Below the pieces are notes generated by a model. The model was not told the DNA's origin, searched no databases, and saw nothing but the letters and a program-made list of their open reading frames with translations. DNA of 64,000 nucleotides. Source: Microlunatus flavus. GTDB taxonomy: Bacteria; Actinomycetota; Actinomycetes; Propionibacteriales; Propionibacteriaceae. Shown in pieces: positions 34,598 to 42,814 of this stretch (within the stretch, counting starts at the first letter, position 1; the number at the start of each line of letters is the position of its first letter). The stretch is from assembly GCF_900110855.1 (NCBI RefSeq), contig NZ_FOFA01000006.1:1-64000 (forward strand), read 5' to 3'. A program made the translations under genes and the position numbers.

Positions 34598-35613
34598 CGG
34601 GCCGCCTCCGCCACCAGGTCGGCCGACGGCCGGCGAGGCGCCCGTCCGGTCCGGCGCATCCGCGGGTCGAGCACCGGGTAGAGCAGGTCGACCACCAGGC
34701 TGACGGTCACCACGACCGTCGCTCCGAGGACGACGACGCCCAGGGCCAGCGGGATGTCCTGCGTACCGACCGCGGTCGCGGTCAGCTGGCCGATCCCGGT
34801 CCGGGAGAACACGGTCTCCGTCACCACCGTGCCGGCGAGGAACTGCCCGACCAGCACGCCGGTGATCGTGAACGTCGGCAGCGAGGCGTTGCGGGCCGTG
34901 TGGCGCAGGTGCACCCGCGCCCGCGACGCCCCCTTCGCCCGGGCCGTGTCGGCGTACGCCGCGCTCGCCTCGGCCCGCAGGCTGCGGGCGAAGACCTGGG
35001 CGATGAGCGCGCTGCCCAGCACGGCGAGGGTGACCGCGGGCAGCACGAGGCTCGAGAAGCCGTCGTTGCCGAACGCCGGGAACCAGCCCAGGCCGAAGGA
35101 GAAGCCCTGCAGGAGCAGCAGCCCGACCCAGAAGGTCGGCACCGACACCCCCAGCGGCGGCAGCGACAGCAGCAGCTGGCGCGCCCACCGGGCCCTCACG
35201 TACGTCGCGAGCAGGGCCAGCCCGCCGCCGACGACGACCGACAGGACGAGCCCGAGCGCCGCGATCTGGGCCGTGGCCGGCAGCGCCTGCGCCAGCGACG
35301 CGGCCACCGGTCCGGTGCGCGGCGAGACGCCGAGGTCGCCGGTCGCCGCGGCGCCGAGGTGGTGCAGGTACTGCACGAGCAGCGGCTGGTCGTAGCCGTA
35401 CTGCGCCCGCAGCGCCGCCACCTGCTCGGGGGTGGCCGAGCTGTTCGCCGGGTCGCCGCCGGCGGCGATCAGCGCGGCCGGGTCGCCGGGCAGGCCGTAG
35501 AGGACTCCGAAGGCCACCGTGTACGCCGCCCACAGGACGAGGACGGCCTGCCCGACCCGGCCGAGGACGTGGCGCGCGGTGCCGTTCGGGACGACGCGGA
35601 CGAGCGGGTTCAC
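34594..35613 (-). CDS. ABC transporter permease, DppB type
   Basis: 339 residues from a GTG overlapping the binding-protein stop (GTGA). First helix VLWAAYTVAFGVLYGLPGDP, the DppB-type YGYDQPLLVQYLHHL loop, DLGVSPRTG, about six helices, and the EASAAYADTARAKGASRARVHLRH coupling loop. Inner-membrane half of the importer with the DppC-type protein. Confidence 0.92.
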   Translation of the reverse strand: MNPLVRVVPNGTARHVLGRVGQAVLVLWAAYTVAFGVLYGLPGDPAALIAAGGDPANSSATPEQVAALRAQYGYDQPLLVQYLHHLGAAATGDLGVSPRTGPVAASLAQALPATAQIAALGLVLSVVVGGGLALLATYVRARWARQLLLSLPPLGVSVPTFWVGLLLLQGFSFGLGWFPAFGNDGFSSLVLPAVTLAVLGSALIAQVFARSLRAEASAAYADTARAKGASRARVHLRHTARNASLPTFTITGVLVGQFLAGTVVTETVFSRTGIGQLTATAVGTQDIPLALGVVVLGATVVVTVSLVVDLLYPVLDPRMRRTGRAPRRPSADLVAEAAR

Positions 35614-37223
35614 GAGCGCGTCGCCGCCGCGGCCACGAGCTGCAGCCGCGAGTAGGAGTCGAAGCGGACCCCGGTGACGCCGGGCCGCAGGCCGAGGACC
35701 GTCGTCAGCTCGAAGACCGGCACGCCGAGCGCCTGGTCGACGATCACCTTCTGGGCCGTCGCGGCGTCGGCCGCGCGGGACCTGGCGTCGACGGTGGTCT
35801 GCTGGCCCTTGAGGGCCTTGACCAGCGCGGCGTCGGTGATCCCGTACGGGGCGGTGCCGTCGCGCCAGTAGGTGTTGCGCAGGATGTCGGGGTCGGGGCG
35901 GGTGCTGTTGCCCCACGACAGGTCGAAGTCGCCGGTGGCCAGCTTGGCCTGCAGCTCGCCGATCGGCACGCTGTTGAGGTCGATCTCGATCCCGACCTGC
36001 CGGGCCTGCTGCTGGATCAGCTCGAGCGCCGCCTGGTTGGGGTTGAAGTTCGTCGCCCAGTAGGTGACGAGCGTCAGGCGCTGCCCGTCCTTCTCCCGGA
36101 TCCCGTCGGCGCCCGGCACCCAGCCGGCGGCGTCGAGGAGCGTCTTGGCCCGCTCGGGGTCGTACGTGAGCCGGCTGCTCAGGTCCACGTAGCCGGGCGT
36201 GGTGCTGGCGACCGGGCTGGTCGCGGGCTTGTAGCTGGGGCTGAGCGCCGCCTTGACCACGCTGGCCCGGTCGACCGCGAGGCTGAGGGCCTGGCGGACC
36301 CGCACGTCCTTGAGCGCCGGGCGCCTGACGTTCGGGGTGAGCGTGAAGACCTGGCCGGGGTTCGGCCGGACCTGGAGGGTGACGCCGCCCGCGGTGATCG
36401 TCGACTCGTCCTGCGGCGGCACGCCGCCGATCGCGTCGACCTGGCCGGACTTCAGCGACCCGCTGCGCACCGCGGCCTCCGGGATGACCTTGAACTCGAG
36501 CCGCGCGGACGCCGCCTCGCCGGTGTGCGTCCACAGCGACGAGCCCCAGGCGTAGCCGGCCCGTCGCGTCTCGACGACCTCGGTGTTGCGGGTGTAGTGG
36601 TCGAGGACGAAGGGGCCGGTCCCGACGATGTTCGCGTCGCAGCGGTTGACCGGGTCCACCGCGAGCGACGACGGCGCGAGCAGCCCGAGGAAGTGGCTGG
36701 CGGTGGCCTGGAGGAACTGCGCGTTCGGCTGCCCGAACTCGACGCGGGCCGTCGTGTCGTCCACGACGACGGTGCGCTGGTAGCCGGTGAGGAACTGCAG
36801 CGACTGGGCCTGCGCCGCCCCGTGGCTGATGATCTCGTCGAAGTTCTGCTTGACCACGTCCGCGGTGAGCGGGGTGCCGTCGCTGAAGGTGACGCCGTCG
36901 CGCAGGGTGAAGGTGAACTGCGTCGCGGCCTTGTTCACGGCGAACGACGACGCCAGCCACGGCTTGATCGCGCCGGTCTCGGGGTCCTGGTCGGTGAGGG
37001 AGTCGACGAGCTGGCGCGAGGGGTACGCGGCGTCGTTGTTCCCGGAGACGCGCGGGTTGAGGCAGCTCGGGTCCGAGGCCAGGGCGAAGCGGAACGTCCC
37101 GCCGTCGTCCCCGCCACCCCCGCCCGCGGCGGCGGTCCCGCCGCAGGCGGCCAGGCCGAGCAGGACGGCGGCCGCCGGTGCAGCCAGGAGCAGGCGTCGG
37201 GAGCGACGCGGGGAGCGGGTCAT
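35610..37223 (-). CDS. ABC transporter substrate-binding lipoprotein
   Basis: 537 residues, SBP family 5. Twin-basic N-terminus and lipobox LAAC (Cys about 27), a Gly-rich linker, then the periplasmic-binding fold: FALASDPSCLNPRVSGNNDAAYPSRQLVDSL, SDGTPLTADVVKQNFDEI, GTGPFVLDHY, DVRVRQALSLAVDRASVV. It would deliver an organosulfur or peptide-like substrate to the permeases. The ligand cannot be read from sequence; context suggests a sulfur compound. A 170-nt gap with no visible feature separates it from the upstream gene. Confidence 0.9.
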   Translation of the reverse strand: MTRSPRRSRRLLLAAPAAAVLLGLAACGGTAAAGGGGGDDGGTFRFALASDPSCLNPRVSGNNDAAYPSRQLVDSLTDQDPETGAIKPWLASSFAVNKAATQFTFTLRDGVTFSDGTPLTADVVKQNFDEIISHGAAQAQSLQFLTGYQRTVVVDDTTARVEFGQPNAQFLQATASHFLGLLAPSSLAVDPVNRCDANIVGTGPFVLDHYTRNTEVVETRRAGYAWGSSLWTHTGEAASARLEFKVIPEAAVRSGSLKSGQVDAIGGVPPQDESTITAGGVTLQVRPNPGQVFTLTPNVRRPALKDVRVRQALSLAVDRASVVKAALSPSYKPATSPVASTTPGYVDLSSRLTYDPERAKTLLDAAGWVPGADGIREKDGQRLTLVTYWATNFNPNQAALELIQQQARQVGIEIDLNSVPIGELQAKLATGDFDLSWGNSTRPDPDILRNTYWRDGTAPYGITDAALVKALKGQQTTVDARSRAADAATAQKVIVDQALGVPVFELTTVLGLRPGVTGVRFDSYSRLQLVAAAATRS

Positions 37224-37393
37224 CAGGTGTCCTCGGTGGTTCGTGGTGCTGGGTCGGTCGGGGTTCGAGCGCCCACGGCGGCGGGGACGTCAGGTCGTAC
37301 GGGGTCGGGCGTGCTGGGAGCCCTGGGAGGGGCGGACGAGGGGCCGGGACGGATCGAGGTCGTCCCCGGGTCTCGGGGTCCGGGTCGGGGTCC

Positions 37394-38509
37394 TCAGCCG
37401 ACCGGGACGGGGGCCGCGGCGGCCGGAACCGCCTCGGCGGCGTACGTCGGTGCCGTGCCGCCCGGTGCGTCGGGCCAGGGCGGGTCGGGGATGTGGCGCC
37501 GCAGGACCGGGGCGATCTCGGCCTGGAACAGCTCGAGGTTCGCGCGGTGCTGGGGCGGCGTGAGCCCGGCGCCGTCGGCGTGCAGGTGCATGACCGTGTG
37601 CCCGAACCGCTCGTGGTAGCGCAGCACCTTCTCGACGATCTGCGCCGGGCTGCCGACCAGGGCCGAGCTGCGCTCGACGTAGTCCTCCAGCGTCTCGAAG
37701 GCCGGCACCAGGCCGGCCCGGCGCTGCTGGGCGACCGTCGCCTCGAAGACCGGGCGGTAGCGCTCGACCGCCTCCTGCGTCGTGCGCGCGGCGAGGAAGC
37801 CGGCCGTGCCCGCGCCGACCACCGCGTCGGCCGGGTCGCGCCCGTACGCCGCCCAGCGCTCGCGGTAGTGCTCGACCAGCGCGGCGTACGGCTCGATGTC
37901 GTGGGTGACGTTCGCGGAGAAGAGCGGGTCGCCGTAGCGGGCGGCAAGGTCGACCGACGCGCGGCTGGTCGCCGAGCCGTGCCAGACCCGGACCGGCTGC
38001 TGCAGCGGCCGCGGCCACACCTCGGCGTCGACCAGCGGCGGCCGGAACCGTCCGGACCAGGTGACCTTGTCCTCGCGCCACAGCCGGCGGAACAGCTCGT
38101 AGGACTCGGCGTTGCGGTCCCACTGGTCCTCGGGCGTGACGGCGAACAGGTCCCGCTGCGCGGAGCCGTTGCCCTTGCCGATGATCAGCTCGAGCCGGCC
38201 CCCGGAGAGGTGGTCGAGCGTGGCGTAGTCCTCGTACGCCCGGACGGGGTCGAGCAGGCTGAGCGTCGTCACCGCGGTGAAGAGGCGGATGCGGCTCGTC
38301 CGGGCGGCGACGTGGCTGAGCACGACGGGCGGAGAGGAGGAGATGAACGGGCGCTCGTGGCGCTCGCCCACCCCGTAGCCGTCGAAGCCGAGCTCCTCGC
38401 CCAGCACGGCGTCGTCGACGACCTTGCGGAACGTCTCGTTCGTCGTGCGGCGGACGCCGCTGACCGGGTCGGGCAGGTGGGTGATGAGGGTGATCAGGAG
38501 GAACTTCAC
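37394..38509 (-). CDS. LLM-class flavin-dependent oxidoreductase
   Basis: 371 residues from GTG with a perfect AGGAGG ribosome site that starts within the upstream stop. Luciferase-like fold: FLLITLITHLPDPVSG, LGEELGFDGYGVGERHERPF, TAVTTLSLLDPVRAYEDYATLDHLSGGRLELIIGKGN. This subgroup is often found next to SsuD-like enzymes and ABC importers. Probably a flavin monooxygenase for an imported organosulfur compound (inferred from context). A Pro/Ala-rich tail ends it. Confidence 0.88.
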   Translation of the reverse strand: MKFLLITLITHLPDPVSGVRRTTNETFRKVVDDAVLGEELGFDGYGVGERHERPFISSSPPVVLSHVAARTSRIRLFTAVTTLSLLDPVRAYEDYATLDHLSGGRLELIIGKGNGSAQRDLFAVTPEDQWDRNAESYELFRRLWREDKVTWSGRFRPPLVDAEVWPRPLQQPVRVWHGSATSRASVDLAARYGDPLFSANVTHDIEPYAALVEHYRERWAAYGRDPADAVVGAGTAGFLAARTTQEAVERYRPVFEATVAQQRRAGLVPAFETLEDYVERSSALVGSPAQIVEKVLRYHERFGHTVMHLHADGAGLTPPQHRANLELFQAEIAPVLRRHIPDPPWPDAPGGTAPTYAAEAVPAAAAPVPVG

Positions 38510-38520
38510 GGCGCGCCTCC

Positions 38521-39648
38521 TCAGGCCGCCGACGCCGACGCGCTGGACGACGCGCTGGGGCGGGCCGCGTCGCGGCGGGCCACCTCGGCGCGGACGAGCG
38601 GGATGACCGTGTCGCCGAACTCCACGGCGTCGGCGAGGGTGTCGTAGCCGCGTGCGGAGATGATGTCGACGCCGAGGTCGACGTAGGCGAGCAGCGCCTC
38701 CGCGACCTGCTCGGGCGTGCCGACGAGGGCGTTGGAGTTGCCGGCGCCGCCGGTGGCCTTCGCGGTGCCCGAGTAGAGGATCGTGTCGTGCCGGTCGCCG
38801 CGGTCGGCGATGGCCAGCAGCCGCTGCGAGCCGGTGTTCTGCGGAGCGCCCGGGCCGCGGCGGCGGTCGGTGCCCGGCACCCCCTTGCGGGCCTCGATCT
38901 GGCGCACGATCCCCTCGGCCTTGGCCCACGCCTCGTCGGGGGTCGCTCCCAGGATCGGTCGGAACGCCACCTGGATCCGCGGCGGCGTCGTGCGGCCCGC
39001 GGCCAGCGCCTCCCGACGGACCCGGTCGATCTGCTCACGCGTGTCCGCCAGCGGTTCGCCCCACAGGCAGAAGATGTCGGCCTCGGCCGTCCCCACCGCG
39101 TACGCCGCGTCGGACGACCCGCCGAAGCTGATGTCGGGCCGCGGCTGCTGCACCGGGAAGACGTCGGCGACGAAGTCCTCGAAGGAGTAGACCTCGCCGG
39201 AGTAGTCGAAGGACTCGTGGCGCGTCCAAGCCTCCTTGAGGATCTGGATGTACTCCCGGGTGCGGGTGTAGCGGGCGTCCTTGGGCAGCCGGTCGCCCTC
39301 GCGGGCCTGCTCGTGGTCGCTGCCGCCGGTGATGACGTGGACCGTCGTCCGGCCCGCCGAGATGTGGTCGAGCGTGGCCAGCGTCTTGGCCGCGAACGTC
39401 GGGACGGAGACGTTCGGTCGGTGCGCGACCAGCAGCTTCAACGAGTCGGTGGCCGTCGCGATGAGGGCCGCCGCCTGCGCCGGATCGGGCGAGCCGGAGC
39501 CGTACGCGGTCAGCACCCGGTCCCAGCCGTGGTCCTGGTGGGCGCGGGCCAGCTCGACGGTGTACCGCGGGTCGAAGCTGCCGCCCGAGCGCGGGTGCGT
39601 CTCCGAGCCGTCGTTCGTGGCGCCGATGCCGAGGAACTCGATGGGCAT
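38521..39648 (-). CDS. LLM-class flavin monooxygenase, SsuD-like, first in operon
   Basis: 375 residues. IEFLGIGATNDGSETHPRSG, DRVLTAYGSGSPDPAQAAALIATATDSLKLLVAHRPN, VHVITGGSDHEQAREGDRLPKDARYTRTREYIQILKEAW and SFGGSSDAAYAVG match the SsuD-like branch of the LLM fold. AGGAGG precedes the ATG. It is the first structural gene behind the SAM-IV riboswitch and leader ORF. Its distance from the transcript start is about 350 nt. Ser/Ala-rich C-terminus. Confidence 0.9.
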   Translation of the reverse strand: MPIEFLGIGATNDGSETHPRSGGSFDPRYTVELARAHQDHGWDRVLTAYGSGSPDPAQAAALIATATDSLKLLVAHRPNVSVPTFAAKTLATLDHISAGRTTVHVITGGSDHEQAREGDRLPKDARYTRTREYIQILKEAWTRHESFDYSGEVYSFEDFVADVFPVQQPRPDISFGGSSDAAYAVGTAEADIFCLWGEPLADTREQIDRVRREALAAGRTTPPRIQVAFRPILGATPDEAWAKAEGIVRQIEARKGVPGTDRRRGPGAPQNTGSQRLLAIADRGDRHDTILYSGTAKATGGAGNSNALVGTPEQVAEALLAYVDLGVDIISARGYDTLADAVEFGDTVIPLVRAEVARRDAARPSASSSASASAA

Positions 39649-39750
39649 GTGCGTGTCCTCCTGAGGTCGCCGCGGCGACGTCGGGTCGTGGGTACGGGGT
39701 GGAGAGAGATCGAGCAGGAGGGCCGTCCCGGCAGGCACGGCCAGGGCGCG

Positions 39751-39843
39751 TCAGGCCGTGGCGGCCCGGCACGCGCCGGCACAGAAGCCGGCGTCGCGCC
39801 GCCGTCCGTGCCGCGTGGCGGTGAGGGAACCTGCTGGGTGCAT
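39751..39843 (-). CDS. Candidate cysteine-containing leader peptide
   Basis: 30-codon ORF, MHPAGSLTATRHGRR then DAGFCAGACRAATA, between the riboswitch and the first structural gene. Two Cys codons fall near the end. A perfect 7-bp stem (CGCCGGC, 6-nt loop) lies within the ORF and contains the first Cys codon, and another 6-bp hairpin (GGCCGT/ACGGCC) follows the stop. Short Cys-bearing upstream ORFs regulate sulfur genes in mycobacteria by Cys-tRNA-dependent attenuation. The ribosome site is weak, so translation is unproven. Confidence 0.45.
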   Translation of the reverse strand: MHPAGSLTATRHGRRRDAGFCAGACRAATA

Positions 39844-39881
39844 CGGGGACACCTGTCCGTCGTCCAGGGCCTCCGGTCGGA

Positions 39882-39997
39882 GACCCGCGCTTACGGGGAG
39901 GTCCACCCTCTCCGTCCGGTCGTCACCTGGGGCACCCCACCGCGGAGCGAGGGTTGCCGATCAGCCAGCCAGGGCTTGTCGCTGATGCTCGTGACCT
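39882..39997 (-). ncRNA. SAM-IV riboswitch
   Basis: The minus strand reads GGTCACGAG..CAGCGACAAGCCCTGGC..CGGCAACCCTC..CCGCGGTGGGGTGCCCCAGG..GACGACC, then AAGCGCGGGTC. These blocks, in order and spacing, match the SAM-IV riboswitch of actinobacteria, including the 3' AAGCGCGGGTC pseudoknot strand. It binds S-adenosylmethionine and usually turns sulfur/methionine genes off. The predicted transcript start (about 39998) lies at its 5' edge. It precedes the LLM/ABC operon, linking it to sulfur status. Confidence 0.9.
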
Positions 39998-40004
39998 GTC
40001 TGCG

Positions 40005-40033
40005 ACGCTACCGCCGAGCCCGCCGCGAGTCAA
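40005..40033 (-). promoter_or_regulatory. Sigma70-type promoter of SAM-IV operon
   Basis: Minus strand TTGACT (40033-40028), a 17-bp spacer, and TAGCGT (40010-40005). Start of transcription would be about 39998, directly before the riboswitch. Between this promoter and the 40189 gene no other feature except the shared motif is seen. Confidence 0.75.
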
Positions 40034-40136
40034 ACCCGGTAGGGATACTAGGGAAGCGTGTCGGGGGTTCTGCCCGCCGGCTCCGTCGCTGGCGTCGCGA
40101 CCGGCGTCCGACCTGCATCGCGATCGGCTGGGCAGG

Positions 40137-40154
40137 TCCCCACAAAGCTGGGAT
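40137..40154 (+). promoter_or_regulatory. Shared CCCA-N6-TGGG motif, copy 3
   Basis: TCCCCACAAAGCTGGGAT, identical to the copy at 21179-21196 and likewise ending exactly 35 bp before an ATG (40189). The bases following it (GGGC and GGCG) also resemble each other. It marks the promoter of the interrupted propeller gene. Confidence 0.75.
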
Positions 40155-40188
40155 GGGCACCGCCGCCGCGCGCCAGCAGGCTCGAGCC

Positions 40189-41247
40189 ATGACCACCACA
40201 GCGCTCCGCCCCACCGCACCTCACGCCCCTGAGCCCACCGGCCGCCGGGTCCTCCGGCTCCACCGCTCGCACGTCCTCCGCGGCGCCGGTGCGGCCCTCG
40301 CCCTGGCCGCCCTCGGCCTCACCGCCTGGACCGGGGCCCGACCGGCCAGCGCCAGCCCGGTGCTCCCGGCGGCGACCACCGGCACGTCCGGATCGATCGT
40401 CTACATCCGCTACGACAACGTCTACGTCGCGCGGGGCGACGGCAGCGCGCCGCGCCGCATCACCAGCGACGGCACCAAGACCTCGCCGTACCACTCGCCC
40501 TCGGAGTCCGACAGCGGGACGATCGCGGTCGCCCACGGGACGGTGATCGTGCGGATGACCCAGGCCGGGACGGTGCTCAACCGGATCGACCCGCCCGCCC
40601 TGCGCAACAGCGCCGGCGAGTCGATGGACGGAGCGGTGAACGACGTCGCGATCTCCCCCGACGGCACCAAGATCGCCTGGTCGTTCGTGCAGTACAACTG
40701 CCCGGTCGGGACCAGCTGCTCGGCGCGCACGGCCACCGGCTACACCAGCTCCACGAGGTACGCGAGCGTCGGGCGGTCCACCTACTACCGGGCCGCGTCC
40801 TGGGTGTCGAACAGCCGGACGCTGCAGACCGGTGGGTACGGGTCGCAGGTCATGCTGCACGACCTGAGCGGCACCGCGAAGCACTGGTTCGACGACCGCG
40901 ACTAGGCCAGCCCCGACACCGACCTCGCCGACGGCGAGCTCTCGAGGGACGGGAGGTGGCTGGCCGAGGTCCGCGGCTACGGGGCCAGCTCGACGATCAT
41001 CTGGTACCGGGTCAGCGGCGACGCCCGCACCGGCAACCCGCCGGCCGTGCCGGCCTACACGTGCCTCACGGGCGCCGAGGCCCAGCACGCGAGCCCCACC
41101 TGGTCGCCCGACTCGACCGCCCTCGCGTGGGCGGGCAAGGACGGCGTCTGGATCAAGCGCAACGCGGCCAGCTGCTCCGCCGACCAGCCCAGGCTGGTCA
41201 TCGCCGGCGCCTCCTTCCCCGACTGGTCACCCGCCACCCTGCGGTGA
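40189..41247 (+). pseudogene. Secreted TolB/WD40-like propeller protein with in-frame amber stop
   Basis: 352 codons in one frame, broken only by TAG at 40903-40905. Before it: a long N-terminus with a membrane/signal segment (GAALALAALGLTAWTGARPASAS), then propeller-type strands (GSIVYIRYDNVYVARGDGSAPRRIT, VNDVAISPDGTKIAWSF). After it, coding continues in the same frame (ASPDTDLADGELSRDGRWLAEVRG, SPTWSPDSTALAWAGKDGVW) to a TGA at 41245. The family suggests Tyr (TAC/TAT) at the stop. It is a nonsense mutation, assembly error or readthrough site. It shares its promoter motif with the hemerythrin and NTF2-like genes. Confidence 0.75.
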
Positions 41248-41354
41248 CCTCATCCGCACCTCGGGTGGGAACCGACCGCGTACGTCGCGAGACGTACGCG
41301 GTCGTCGCCCTGCGACGGACGACACGCACAGCCGGCCGGCACGAGGCTGGGGCC

Positions 41355-42131
41355 ATGACGACGACGCACCCCGTCGAGGGCACCGCCACGAGCGCCCCGC
41401 TGGTCCTGGTGACGGGCAGCACCCGGGGCATCGGGCTCGGGACCGCGGCGCACCTGGTGCGCGGAGGCAGCCGCGTGGTGGTGCACGGGCGCGACCGGGC
41501 GCGGGTCGACGCAGCCCGGGCGTCGGCGGACGGCGGGCCCGGGACGATCGTGGGCGGCGTGGTCGCCGACCTCACGCAGCCCGACCAGGTGGCCGAGCTG
41601 GCCGCCGAGGTCGTGACGAGGTGGGGCGTGCCGGACGGCCTGGTGCTCAGCGCGGGTGGCAGCGTCGTCCCGCCCGGCCCCGTCGAGGACCTGGACCCGG
41701 CCGACTGGGAACGGGCCCTCCGCGACAACCTGACCTCGGCCTTCCTGACGCTCCGGGCGTTCCTGCCGGCGATGAAGGCGCGCGGCAGCGGCGCGGTGGT
41801 CGCGGTGTCGTCGTCCGCGGCCCGCCGCCCGAGCGCCTTCTCGCCGGTCGCGTACACCGCGGCGAAGGGAGGCCTCGAGGCCCTGGTGCGCTGCGTCGCC
41901 CAGCAGGCCGGTCCGTACGGCGTGCGCGCGAACTGCGTGGCCCCCGAGACGATCATGACCGAGCGCAACGAGCAGGCGATCCCGCAGGACGTCCGTGAGC
42001 GGCTGGTCGCCCAGCACCCGATCCGTCGGCTCGGGACGGTCGACGACGTGGCTGCGGCGGTGGCGTTCCTGCTGTCGCCCGCCGCGGGCTGGACCACCGG
42101 CGAGGCGGTCGGCGTCACCGGCGGCGCGTGA
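41355..42131 (+). CDS. Short-chain dehydrogenase/reductase
   Basis: 258 residues, classical SDR: cofactor motif TGSTRGIG near the N-terminus (NADP-type Arg in HGRDRAR), LSAGGS in place of NNAG, VAVSSSAARRPSAFSPVAYTAAKGG giving the active-site Ser and YxxxK, and a C-terminal GWTTGEAVGVTGGA. Oxidoreductase with unknown substrate. It is convergent with a TetR gene at 12 nt. Confidence 0.88.
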   Translation: MTTTHPVEGTATSAPLVLVTGSTRGIGLGTAAHLVRGGSRVVVHGRDRARVDAARASADGGPGTIVGGVVADLTQPDQVAELAAEVVTRWGVPDGLVLSAGGSVVPPGPVEDLDPADWERALRDNLTSAFLTLRAFLPAMKARGSGAVVAVSSSAARRPSAFSPVAYTAAKGGLEALVRCVAQQAGPYGVRANCVAPETIMTERNEQAIPQDVRERLVAQHPIRRLGTVDDVAAAVAFLLSPAAGWTTGEAVGVTGGA

Positions 42132-42143
42132 CGAGGCAGGCGG

Positions 42144-42683
42144 TCAGGACTCGGGGCGCAGCCCCGCGAGCACGACGCCGAGGATCGGCCGCCGGTGCTC
42201 CACGGTTCCGTTGATCTTGGCGACCGCCATGATCAGGTCGAGCACCTGGTCAAGATCGAGATCGTCGCGGACCTCGCCCGCCTCCTGCGCGGCGGCGAGC
42301 AGCGGCTGGACCGCCGAGGTCAGGCGGCGCCGCGTGCTGATCTTGAGCCCCGCCGGGTCGGCGCCCTCGAGGACCAGCAGGTCGAGCACGACCGGACGCT
42401 TGGTGGTGACGTAGGCGAAGAAGCGCCGCAGCCAGTCGGCGAGGCGCTCGCCCGGGCTACCGGCCTGGACCGTCGCCGCGGTGGCGCAGAGCTCGTCGAC
42501 CTCGTCGAGCAGAAGGGCCTGGAGCAGCGCCTCGCGCGAGGGGAAGTTCCGGTACAGCGTCGCCGCCCCCACCCCGGAACGCCGGACGACCTCCGCCATC
42601 GACGTCGCGACCCCAGAGTCGGCGAAGGCGGCCCGGGCCGCGTCGAGGACCCGCTGCCGGTTCAGCGCCGCGTCAGCGCGCAC
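42144..42683 (-). CDS. TetR-family transcriptional regulator
   Basis: 179 residues from GTG. DNA-binding region RQRVLDAARAAFADSGVATSMAEVVRRSGVGAATLYRNFPSREALLQAL, then a helical ligand domain. It diverges from the DUF3291 gene, and a 9-bp inverted repeat lies between them, so it probably represses that gene, itself, or both. Ligand unknown. Confidence 0.88.
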   Translation of the reverse strand: MRADAALNRQRVLDAARAAFADSGVATSMAEVVRRSGVGAATLYRNFPSREALLQALLLDEVDELCATAATVQAGSPGERLADWLRRFFAYVTTKRPVVLDLLVLEGADPAGLKISTRRRLTSAVQPLLAAAQEAGEVRDDLDLDQVLDLIMAVAKINGTVEHRRPILGVVLAGLRPES

Positions 42684-42714
42684 GACCGACCTCCTCGAAC
42701 GTTCCGGCGCAGGT

Positions 42715-42750
42715 GGAGAGGGTGTCCGCTACGATCTGAAGACCCTCTCC
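42715..42750. promoter_or_regulatory. TetR operator-like inverted repeat
   Basis: GGAGAGGGT (42715-42723) and ACCCTCTCC (42742-42750) are perfect complements around 18 bases. A plus-strand TACGAT (42730-42735), a good -10, lies in the middle. It sits between the TetR gene and the DUF3291 gene. Confidence 0.65.
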
Positions 42751-42814
42751 GGTTCGGTGCCAGCGTACCGGTGCGGGGACGACCGACGCACCCAGAGCGA
42801 CCAGGAAGCGACCC

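Noticed and set aside
37224-37393. Gap in the sulfur operon searched for an internal promoter or terminator
   Set aside because: Only G-rich sequence without a recognisable -10, hairpin or ORF.
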